Assembly (NCBI GenBank): GCA_038380435.1
Contig: JAWZYU010000009.1
Coordinates: forward strand, 65,997,901-66,061,900
Length of the DNA: 64,000 bases
Reading direction: 5' to 3'
Origin: Ryuthela nishihirai
Lineage: Eukaryota > Arthropoda > Arachnida > Araneae > Heptathelidae
Shown here piece after piece: positions 56,164-64,000 of this stretch (positions within the stretch are counted from its first letter, which is position 1; each line of letters begins with the position of its first letter). Made by a program: the position numbers and the translations under genes. The notes beneath the pieces were generated by a model, which did no database searches, was not told the origin of the DNA, and saw only the letters and a program-made list of their open reading frames with translations.

Positions 56164-57307
56164 CACTGAGTTGGCTCTGCATTAGCAACACCTACCTAAT
56201 ATCTAGTAACCACCTTTTGCCCATAACATAGCCCACCATATGTCAAGGCATTGTAGGATGTCCTGTGGTATTTTAACCCATGCATTCCATAATGTGTCCT
56301 GCAATGCTCACACATCACCAAGTGGAGGATCAGAGAATTGAACTGCCTTTTCCACTATGTTCCAAACATACTGAACTGGGTTAAGATCTGCTGAGTTGGG
56401 CAGCCATGGCAGGATGGATAAGTCATTATGTTCCTGACACCAATTTATAACCTTCTGTTCCATATGACATGGTGTGTTATTTTATTGATAGATTCCAGAG
56501 TTGTCTGGATACACTGTCATCATGAAGGAGCGTACTTGGCTGGTGACGAAAAAAAGGTATGCAGTCCCGTAAAGCTGTTGATTCACTGTGATCAGTGGAC
56601 CCAGGATATGTCACAAACACAGTCACCAAACCATAACACCAACACTTTCAGCTTGCCAGATACTGACAGTACATCCTGGTGTCATGGCCTCATGTTGCTT
56701 TCTTGAAATGTGAACACAGTCTTCAGAATGATGGAGTTGGAAATGGGATTCATCTGACCAGGCAACTGATTTTCACATGTCAGTGGTCCAGTGTTGGTGC
56801 TGACATGCCATGTAGGGCACAATTTCTTGCGTCTTTCAGTGAGCATGGTATGACAGCCATCGACTGCTATACCCAGTATGAGCAATGCCCAGCATTGTTC
56901 ATATGGATATTGGTTTTGCCATTCCAATGTTGTACTGGGTGGTTAATTGACCTACTGTGCTGAATCACTGCTGTTATGAGACAGGGCATAAATTGCTCAC
57001 CATGGCTGGTTATTCAACTGTTGTTGAGCCAGTCATGGTACACTCATGACACCACAGAATAGGAGCAGTGTACCATGGCAGCTGTTGTCAGATACTAACA
57101 TCTGAATGTTATGCCCCCACAGTCATAACATGTTTAAGTTGAAAAGATCATGGCGCCAACTCATTTTTCTGCAAAGTAACGTGAAAACAGATTGCCATGT
57201 GTGAACTCTATAATTGCATATCAGCCATTTCCAACCTTGAGCCATCACCACATTTTGGTTCATTCCTATACAAAAGGAGGTGTTGCTAATGCAAAGCCAA
57301 CTCAGTG
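56164..57307 (-). mobile_element. Tc1-like transposon with TIRs, degraded minus-strand transposase
   Basis: Ends CACTGAGTTGGCTCTGCATT (56164) and the complement of CACTGAGTTGGCTTTGCATT (57307), TIRs about 30 bp, TA on both sides. Minus strand near 56510-56340: MMTVYPDNSGIYQ-stop-NNTPCHMEQKV (second D, degraded), WCQEHNDLSILPWLPNSAD, LNPVQYVWNIVEKAV (E). Upstream pieces are out of frame. 1144 bp. Confidence 0.92.
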
Positions 57308-57343
57308 TATATTTTAGTAAAGTTTAATATAATGGTTATCTTT

Positions 57344-57495
57344 CAGTGGCATGCCCAGAAAATTCCACTGGGGGGGGGGGGAATAGGAAGGGTTGATAAA
57401 ATAAAATTCGATTTTCATGGACTGCTTTAGAAAATATGTTATTCAAGTCCTCAAGGGTGGGGGTGGAATCATAACCCCCCTTTGGTATGTTACTG
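57344..57495. mobile_element. Probable hAT-type MITE with G-run
   Basis: Starts CAGTGGCATGCCCAGAAAAT and ends TTTGGTATGTTACTG (complement CAGTAACATACCAAA), with a G-run after the left end and a C-run before the right end, a layout common in hAT MITEs. The flanks TTATCTTT and ATTGTTGT match poorly, so the call is tentative. Confidence 0.5.
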
Positions 57496-57627
57496 ATTGT
57501 TGTCATTTTAACCTACTAGAATTAACTTTTCCTTATCAATTTTGTAAATATTATTATTGCTGATAAATAATTCAGCATTCGAAACACTTCAAATACAAAT
57601 TCCCTGCAGTGAAGGAAAATATGAACA

Positions 57628-57703
57628 TTATCACAGATGGGGACTAGAATTTGGGAACTAGATTACAAGCCTTATGCACTACCAACTGAGCTAACCCCCG
57701 CCA
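57628..57703 (-). mobile_element. SINE family B head fragment
   Basis: The minus strand reads TGGCGGGGGTTAGCTCAGTT, GGTAGTGCATAAGGCTTGTA, GTTCCCAAATTCTAGTCCCC: the tRNA-like head with A-box and degraded B-box. The body is absent. Confidence 0.8.
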
Positions 57704-57709
57704 CTCTCA

Positions 57710-58095
57710 TGGAGTCTCGATAAAAAAAAATTAAAATCATTATGTAAACTATATAAATTTGAGTGAAGTTTAATAATGATTCACAAATAAAAATTATACA
57801 CTGATACTTTTAGTTTTTGTGTTTCCAAAATCTCTAAGTTGAAATTATCCCTCTTGTGATTGAGAATGGGGAGAAAATTACTATAACAAGAAGAAACCTG
57901 CACATTAAGATGCATATTGAGAAAAAGAAAAGTTGAATCAATTAGAGCATATTTTACAGAACTACAAATCCTACAAGACAGAAAACTTTATCCATTTAGT
58001 ACAACATTTATTATTTATAGAAACTGTGAAAACAAAAATTTAGAGAAATAAAATATGACACCAGAAATGGGAACATGCCAAATATCTTTTCACTG
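57710..58095. other. AT-rich spacer, no gene seen
   Basis: Nothing recognised. Confidence 0.45.
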
Positions 58096-58496
58096 AGCCA
58101 CTTTTTCTTTTTTCTCTAACCTGCTGAGGAGTGGTCAACCACAAAGGGTCTTGGTACTGACTACATACACCAATCAGAATGGAATAATGTCTCTGAGCTC
58201 GATTACGGATCCTGAATTTGCTGCACTGCTTATCAGGGGCATATCATCATTTGGGCCCTAGTGCAACGTTTTTTTATGGGCTCCCAAAGTCACTCTTTTT
58301 AAAAGTTAAGAAATCTTACACTGGTGATTTAATCCTTGTTAGATTTGTAAAGGTTCTTATTGAAAACTTTAATAAATAATTTAACGATTATCCTAGAATT
58401 TGTCGTAGCTTCTTTAACAATTGAGAATCCAAATCTGTGTTAAAAATGTAGTTGCTCCAATACCTATAAATAAGTACGACATGAAAAATCAGCTGA

Positions 58497-58625
58497 AAAA
58501 ATTTAGTTCTGCCATGAGTGGGATTCAAACCCACACTTTCCAGTTACATGCCAGGAGTGAAAAGGGGAACTGGGAAGTCTGGGTTTGAATCCCATTCATA
58601 ACAAAACTAAAATTTTGCAGCTAAC
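58497..58625. repeat. Fold-back with tRNA T-arm motifs on both arms
   Basis: Left arm TTTAGTTCTGCCATGAGTGG, GATTCAAACCCACACTTTCC; the right-arm complement reads TTTAGTTTTGTTATGAATGG, GATTCAAACCCAGACTTCCC. Arms of about 50 bp at roughly 85% identity, with a short A/G-rich centre. Like 17686-17757, the arms contain GGGTTYGAATCCC-type motifs facing each other. Confidence 0.75.
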
Positions 58626-59211
58626 TATTTCACGAGTCCCATGACTAAGGAATATTTCATGTGCTGCTACTACTGAAATACCGATATACTTTGGGTGCTC
58701 TCAAAGACACATACTATACACATCGATAATATAGAATAATACTTTAGGTACTTAATAAAAATTAAATTTGTTTGAAACTAAGAAGAAATGAAATGAAATT
58801 CCTGAAATTGAATTCTTGGACCCTCCCTGAACGTAAATCCTGGGTACATGCCTGCAATAATGGATGTCAGCAATTACATTTCAGCTTTCAAAAAGTTTCT
58901 CTTGAGTTTCGTGATAGCTCTGCATAAGAAAATCTCTCCTATCTAAAGCAATTTTCTACACTTATAAACCTCTGGTTCTCCATACGTCTGTCTATATGAA
59001 GAGCCGAAACTAGGGGGCATGCCCTGCTCTTTCAAAATGCTAGTAAGAGTAATAATAGAGGTAAAAATTATTAAATTTATTTATATTTCATGCATTTTCC
59101 CAAGACATTTTTAAAAACCTATAAAAGGAGGAGAAAATGTTATACTGAAATACAGTCTCTTACCCCCCCCCCCCCCCCTTTTTTTTTATAGATCTGCATC
59201 TATCCATATGC

Positions 59212-59984
59212 TGTGATGGTCCACGCATTCATTTTTACTTTTCCTCAACCAGTTTTACTTAAAACTAACATAAATAATCATTTTGGGGATTATTTCATTT
59301 TGGACTTAATCACAATTTTCTTTTCTGAGCCATAGAAGGAGTTGTGCATGTGAAAATCCACCTTTTGATTGTCAGCTGCTAATGTGTGCATGTAGGACAC
59401 GACCCCTCTTGCGTCATAGCTAACACGATCGTCAGATTAGGCAAATGTTTTTCCTGACATGCAACAGACACATGCCAGATTGTATGCCACATGTGATACT
59501 AAGTGATGTTAGGCCACAGAGTAAGTAGAGAATGATGTTAGGAGTTGAAGTGGAGTAGAAAGAGTATGGAGTTAGCAGAAGGATGAGAAGAAGTCAGTAA
59601 GAATGCATTGTATAGATAGCAGTTGCTAGTAGAGATTTAGGTAGAAGTTGTTAGTCAATCCAACTTTTTACATTCATCAACTGAATTGGTGAGTCTTTGA
59701 ATTTTTTGGAAATAAACTTTGCTATAAAAATCTTGATTTTTGCCATTTTTTACTTGAACAACATAAATTGATTTTGGATTAGATTTAAACTTTAATTAAA
59801 CTTGACAATCCTTTTTGAATTCTTACTTGATAAGTAAAGCTATAAATACAAAATAAACCTTATTTCAACTTTATTTGGCAAGTTAATATTGCCTGGTGCC
59901 CAACAAGCTATCTGGAATTTTAAATAAATTTGTATCAGACAAAAGGCCCAACTTGAGAAAGTTAATAATCTTTGGAGTGTTACA
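59212..59984 (+). mobile_element. LTR-like repeat, copy 2
   Basis: Same start (TGTGATGGTCCACGCATTCA), AATAAA-type site and end (GGAGTGTTACA) as copy 1; the candidate primer-binding motif is TGGTGCCCAAC. About 130 bp shorter, partly because it lacks an internal duplication. It has lost most CpGs seen in copy 1 (for example GCGCATGCGCATC became GTGCATGTGAAAATC), as expected of an older methylated copy. A C-run precedes it at about 59164. Confidence 0.65.
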
Positions 59985-60230
59985 GAGCACATGCACAGAA
60001 TTGTTATATTACAGCCACCAAAGATTTTACACAAGGCAACTTGTAGCCCTATAGAATTTTTTTAAGCAGAACATTTGGAAAATGTACATAAATACTTTAA
60101 TGAAACAAACTTTAATTTTATTAGTTCAGTCTAGATTCTGACTTTCCTTACTTCCATTTCTGCAAATATTTTAACAATCTCCTTCATATTTAATTTTTGT
60201 GCTCATTTATTTTCTATAGGAAAAAAGGCT

Positions 60231-60518
60231 TTGGGTTGGGTTGTTTTACCTCTGAGCGGCACTTTTTTGCACACCATGGGCTAAATGGCCAGGTCACATG
60301 GACCCCGAAGGCTCAGAGAAGGTTGGGGGAGGGGACCCACTGGAACAAGCTGTTGGGAGACAGATGGTAGCCTCCCGTCAAGGCCATCCAGCGTGTTCTT
60401 TAACGTGCACAGGGTATGGCTCTCCCACACACGGGGCCACGGCTTAACGTCCCATCCGATGGACGGCGGCCTTTCCAAGCCCATCGGTGTCCCCTACTGA
60501 CCGTGGGCAGGGCGGGGA
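60231..60518 (-). mobile_element. SINE family B, 5'-truncated, with target duplication
   Basis: Contains the tail and the core (GTTCTTTAACGTGCACAGGG, GGCTTAACGTCCCATCCGAT) but stops at GCAGGGCGGGGA before the tRNA head. ATAGG-An-GGC flanks both sides (60216-60229 with six As; 60519-60545 with nineteen), a ~14-bp target duplication whose A-run has expanded. One of the youngest-looking copies. Confidence 0.92.
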
Positions 60519-62334
60519 ATAGGAAAAAAAAAAAAAAAAAAAGGCATGTTCTGATATCATTTCTTCTGTCATTTTACTTCTGAGATTTTTTTTTTTAACA
60601 ATTTCAAAATTGAGCATTCCAATGTTTCTACAGCTACCAGTAGAGTTAAAAAGAACAAGAGAACAGTACATACATCTGGAAAAGTTGAAATAAGAGAGTT
60701 TTGAATAATCAATAAATTATGCACTTCTGTTATGGTAGAAATTTTTCCTGTTTCAAGCTAGTCCTAAATGATAAAAGATGAGCACCAAATGAAGACTTTA
60801 TGTTGGATTAATATTCCCTGTTGGCAAGTTCTACTGCTTTGCTTACTCCCTATCATTTACTGCTTATAAAGTTTTTGGATGCAGAGCGACGAATTTGTCA
60901 GCATACTCATTCAAAACTCTTAAAAATGCCTTTTTACTACCATAATAGCTCTGTCAAAAGTAACATTGAATACCCATTGAAGCCATTCTGTTCATTCTTA
61001 AGCCTCTGGTATTCACATACAAGTACTGGACAGAAAAATGGAAACATTCCCATAAAGTCAATAGAGAGTCATATTTGAAGATCCGTAATTTCAACAATAA
61101 GCTTTTTACAGGAAAGCAGAATCAAATCTATCTAAATCTCGAATACTTAACAGCAGCAAAGATAGGTCTAAGAAACTGATAATTATTGAAAGATATTCAT
61201 ACAAAATTCTAAAACATACACTTATTTTATTAAAAGGTTTGAAATAATACTTATTTTTTAAGGTTTAATTAACTTCTGAGGTGAATTATTATAATTGACA
61301 TCTCTGTTATTCAATATTCAAACTTCTATAATTTCTTTCAAGTACTGGTCAATATCTGGAGATTGCAAAAATTTAGAGACAGTATTGAATTGCCAAATTT
61401 TGATAGCATTTCTAGGAGAAAACTAAGAAAATATCTTTTTCTTAAATCCTGTTTTCTGGACACCATCTCTGCTGCTTAATCGAACTTTGCTATTTCTTTT
61501 GTACACAACAAATCTAAAATTACTCCTTTTCCTTTTATGAATGCTCCTCCTGCTATAAAAACTGACATGTAAAAAGATATTTTCTATTAGTTCTTGTGAA
61601 TTTAAAAAAAAGGTAAACTTTACTTTCAGTTTTGGGCCCCCCTGAGCTCAGGGCCCTGGTGCAACTGTACCACTGGATGAGACGCCTCTGACTGGTGGGC
61701 TTCTGTTGAGGGAAAACTTCTGCTGTGTTTTTATTTATGGGTTGACAGTCCCAAGTGAACAGATTCACAGGATACATTTTATCGGCTGGTGGATAATCCT
61801 GATCATAGGCCAGAGCAGGTACCTGAACAATTGCTTCTATGGGCATTATCAAACCTACACTGGAAGAAGTCCTACCAGTGTAGATGGCTTCATCATTTAG
61901 TAGTGAGGGAACAGGCCCATGCCTGCAATTAGGGAGCTGTTTGATACTGTTGGCACTTCCTCTCTCAAACATAGTTTCTTTAACCCTGTCAGTACCATAC
62001 TGGCCAAAAACAGACAAGATTTTAAATGGACTCACCCAATCAATGCTATTCTTTCCTCTTCACTATCTCCTATGTGCAATTAGTGCCATTATGGTAGAGT
62101 AATGGATTAGCAAATAGGATTATGAACAAAGTGGCTAAAGGCTCAGAAAGAGGGGGAGACCTAGGGTGCAGTGGGCAGACAATGTCAAATAGGACTGTTA
62201 GAATTGGTCTACAGTGGCCAGATGCAGCAGACGTAGCTTAGGACAGATGTGTTTGGAGAACTAAATTGCACAATCTGGTTGGATCTCCAGAGAATTGACA
62301 GGGCTGCTTGAGGATGATGATACCAATGTAAACA

Positions 62335-63620
62335 GTAGTAAAAAGAAAATACATTATATTTACAAAGCACCATTTATTTTTAATAATCTACCAAAAAATA
62401 TTAAAACTGAAAAAAATGTACTATTTTTATATTGAAGAAATGGTTACATGAATCGGACGATATTGAAATTGTACTGTAAATTCATTAAAATGTTTTGAAT
62501 TGCAATGTGAAACAAGCGTTAACTCTGATTGCAACTTTTCCATGGCATAAGAAATGCTTGAGCTATGACAGTAATGGAATGAATGGTATAGATTAATCAC
62601 TCAACAATCTTGAATATGAAGTTTTATTTAAGTTGAAACTTTCCCTTTCTTGCCATTTAGATCCGTAAAAAAAGGGAACTTAAAAATCTAGGGTATTTTA
62701 TCAGTCACTGACACACTGAAATACACCACTTCCTTGATGACTGCTCTTTGCTGAAAGGCAGGTTTTCAGTGTTAATCATATCTTATGTTAATCTTATCTT
62801 ATTACCAGGAAAAATGCAAGCCACATGAAATTGATAGGGCTGCTCAATGCACTTACACCTGCCTATTTAGTCAGGGATGGAGAAATGTCTATTTTTTCTG
62901 TAAGCAACGCAGATAAATTTCCTACAGAAGGAAGACTGAAATTTTCAGTTCAACTTCTGAAGAGGAGGGGGATAATATCTTCTGTTGCTAGTAATGTTAT
63001 GCTTTTCAGAGCTATGAAAGTTATCATCATATACTAAACAAAAAATTATGTATCATATTATCTTCGCAGATATTTTCCCACCCTTAAATTTTTAATATTT
63101 AATATTACACAGAAGTATGCTAATAAAAATCAAAAAAATTATTTAAAAAAAAAGAATGCTTTGGTGTGCAAGTAACTCTGCTTTTTCTTTATTTTCCCCT
63201 TTTCCCCAAAATTTTACCTGCATATGCAATAATTAATATCGGCATCCATAATTTATAAGAAAACATGAAAATTCAGTGGAACCACACATATCAAAATATG
63301 GTGAAAAATAACTAACATCATTACCTGTGCCACAGTCCTTTACCCTGATCATGACTTCTCCACACTACCACAATGAAATGTATTATTCAAATGGCAAAAT
63401 TTTCTTATGTCCATGTAGCAGGAACATTTAAGGTTAGCTAAACTAAGGATGCATGTGCAAAGGCTGGAGAATTAATTGTAAATTTCAAATATGTAAATAA
63501 GGTAGCCATAATGTTACTAATCCCAGATTAGATAAAATATAATATAAATGCTATGAAGGACATAAAAATACACACAGCCCAACATTCCTTAGTGATCAAC
63601 AAAAAAATGTTTGCTATCCC
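62335..63620. other. AT-rich spacer, no confirmed gene
   Basis: A 70-codon + frame at 62825-63037 (MKLIGLLNALTPAYLVRDGE...) has a protein-like composition and follows a TTATTACCAG acceptor-like site at about 62810, but I do not recognise it. Otherwise nothing seen. Confidence 0.35.
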
Positions 63621-63627
63621 AAGGGAA

Positions 63628-63790
63628 CTGTTCGAGCCCCGGGTAAGGCATGGCTGTTTGTATCGTTTTTCTGCTGAGGGCCTGCCATCCTCTCAGACCT
63701 TCTACTGTGGCATATGAACTGACAGGCTCCTGTCAGACCTCTGTGGCAAGCAGCTGCTTGAGGGGGTATTTATTTATTTTTTTTATTATA
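63628..63790 (+). mobile_element. SINE family A, 5'-truncated
   Basis: Begins inside the B box (TTCGAGCCCCGGGTAAGGCA), then TTTTTCTGCTGAGGGCCTGC, GTGGCATATGAACTGACAGG and the tail GCAGCTGCTTGAGGGGGTAT with TTTATTTATTTTTTTTATTA. Close match to 23179-23381. It lies about 50 bp from the ankyrin-like exon. Confidence 0.9.
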
Positions 63791-63842
63791 TAATGCTATT
63801 AAGAAAAATCTCATCCCTTTATAATATAGTTGCAAGACATAC

Positions 63843-63967
63843 CTTTTCACTATGAACTGCTCCTTTCTTTTTCAAGATTTCAGTTATTTGTTGGCAGAAT
63901 ACATATTTGTTATTTTTATCTTTGCTCCTTAATTGAGCCATTACAGCATGATCAAGAGGAGTAAATC
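63843..63967 (-). CDS. Ankyrin-like coding exon of a host gene (minus strand, partial gene)
   Basis: On the minus strand the exon is preceded by TTTTATGCTTCTAG and followed by AAG|GTATGT, both canonical splice sites. The 125 bp give two bases plus 41 codons without a stop: FTPLDHAVMAQLRSKD, then NKYVFCQQITEILKKKG and AVHSEK. G-x-TPLDHAV...ITEILKKKGA fits an ankyrin repeat (TPLHLA...EIV..LL..GA), with a longer middle than usual. The exon would start in phase 2 and end at a codon boundary. It is the only segment here with splice sites, length and frame all in agreement. The gene cannot be named from one exon; the neighbours lie right of the window (5') and somewhere to the left (3'). Confidence 0.65.
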
Positions 63968-64000
63968 CTAGAAGCATAAAATGATGGCAAAAGTTAGCAT

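Larger units (their letters stand above)
58234..61690 (-). mobile_element. hAT element (copy 2) containing three further insertions
   Basis: Left end CAGGGGCATATCATCATTTG at 58234; right end complement CAGAGGCGTCTCATCCAGTG ending at 61690. Sequence matches copy 1 (40457-42613) in several stretches: 58275-58480 with 40490-40650, 60600-61030 with 40820-41240. Minus-strand block FPDVCTVLLFFLTLPVAV (near 60690) is the hAT dimerisation motif. ACTGCTTA and ACTGGTGG may be a worn target duplication. Nested inside: fold-back 58497-58625, LTR 59212-59984, SINE B 60231-60518. Confidence 0.88.
58100..62330 (+). mobile_element. LINE copy (same family as 23665-27400), split and internally deleted
   Basis: 5' leader part 58100-58233 (CTGCTGAGGAGTGGTCAACC, GATTACGGATCCTGAATTTG) is interrupted by a hAT element. 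It resumes at 61691 (ACTGGTGGGCTTCTGTTGAG) through 61990. The coding part is missing; the 3' end follows at 62098-62330 (GATTAGCAAATAGGATTATG, GGGGGAGACCTAGGGTGCAG, reading RGRPRVQWADNV). It ends with GAGGATGATGATACC, a TGA-rich tail as in RTE-type LINEs. The leader matches 23700-24545 block for block. Confidence 0.85.

Noticed and set aside
61553..62035. 160-codon minus-strand open frame
   Set aside because: It is antisense to a LINE 5' leader and hAT end; the composition gives no domain.
63325..63364. A possible 40-bp minus-strand exon reading CGEVMIRVKDCGT between AG and GT
   Set aside because: Too short, the acceptor lacks a pyrimidine tract, and no family match was recognised.
1..64000. 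CRISPR array, operon or bacterial defence island
   Set aside because: No regularly spaced short repeats, no bacterial gene packing or ribosome-binding sites; the sequence is clearly animal repeat DNA.

Overview
This window looks like repeat-rich intergenic or intronic DNA from an invertebrate metazoan. It is AT-rich, has no operons or bacterial-style gene packing, and no intact long host gene can be read. It carries at least six Tc1/mariner families, several hAT elements and hAT-type MITEs, LINEs, a Penelope-like element, LTR fragments and tRNA-derived SINEs. The mix, including a transposase N-terminus of the arthropod-type 'YTN.E.A.MHF.YG..DGN' class at 30.5 kb, fits an arthropod, possibly a chelicerate. 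That placement is inference and a mollusc is not excluded.

Layout. 0-6.2 kb: three Tc1-like families, one carrying a nested SINE, a 62-bp-arm palindrome, LINE scraps and a perfect 141-bp tandem duplication covering a transposon end. 6.2-9.8 kb: AT-rich, no convincing gene. 9.86-11.5 kb: a decayed gene of an intronless-looking animal protein family, cut by a SINE. 12.4-15.7 kb: a hAT MITE, a mariner remnant and a Tc1-like element with a tandemly duplicated 3' part. 16-23.4 kb: a candidate exon, tRNA-T-arm fold-backs, a ~275-bp tandem repeat, another mariner, a hAT MITE inside a ~100-bp tandem repeat, and SINEs. 23.7-27.4 kb: the best LINE copy (endonuclease + reverse transcriptase), interrupted by a 247-bp MITE whose removal restores the frame; next to it an SRSF10-like retropseudogene on the minus strand. 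30.3-30.9 kb: a GC-richer MITE with an open 92-codon reading frame that keeps only the transposase helix-turn-helix. 31.2-33 kb: an LTR-like repeat and a duplicated RT scrap. 33.8-40.3 kb: a Tc1-like element filled with inverted repeat arrays, a ZMYM1-like hAT transposase pseudogene and a 1.67-kb Tc1-like element. 40.46-42.61 kb: a hAT element with a perfect 8-bp target duplication. 42.6-54.5 kb: SINE copies, hairpins, a hAT MITE, a Penelope-like GIY-YIG remnant and a second copy of the 1.5-kb Tc1-like family. 56.2-57.3 kb: another Tc1-like element. 58.1-62.3 kb: a nested stack in which a LINE is split by a hAT element that itself holds a fold-back, an LTR and a SINE. 63.84-63.97 kb: the best host-gene signal, a 125-bp minus-strand exon with canonical splice sites encoding an ankyrin-like segment.

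The elements do not form a pathway. The nesting gives relative ages: the LINE predates hAT copy 2, which predates the SINE and LTR within it; the Tc1-like element at 1.5 kb predates its SINE. If the ankyrin-like exon is real, much of the window may be intron or downstream flank of a minus-strand gene whose other exons lie mostly outside. All coordinates and translations were read by eye; family names rest on recognised motifs and no database search was run.
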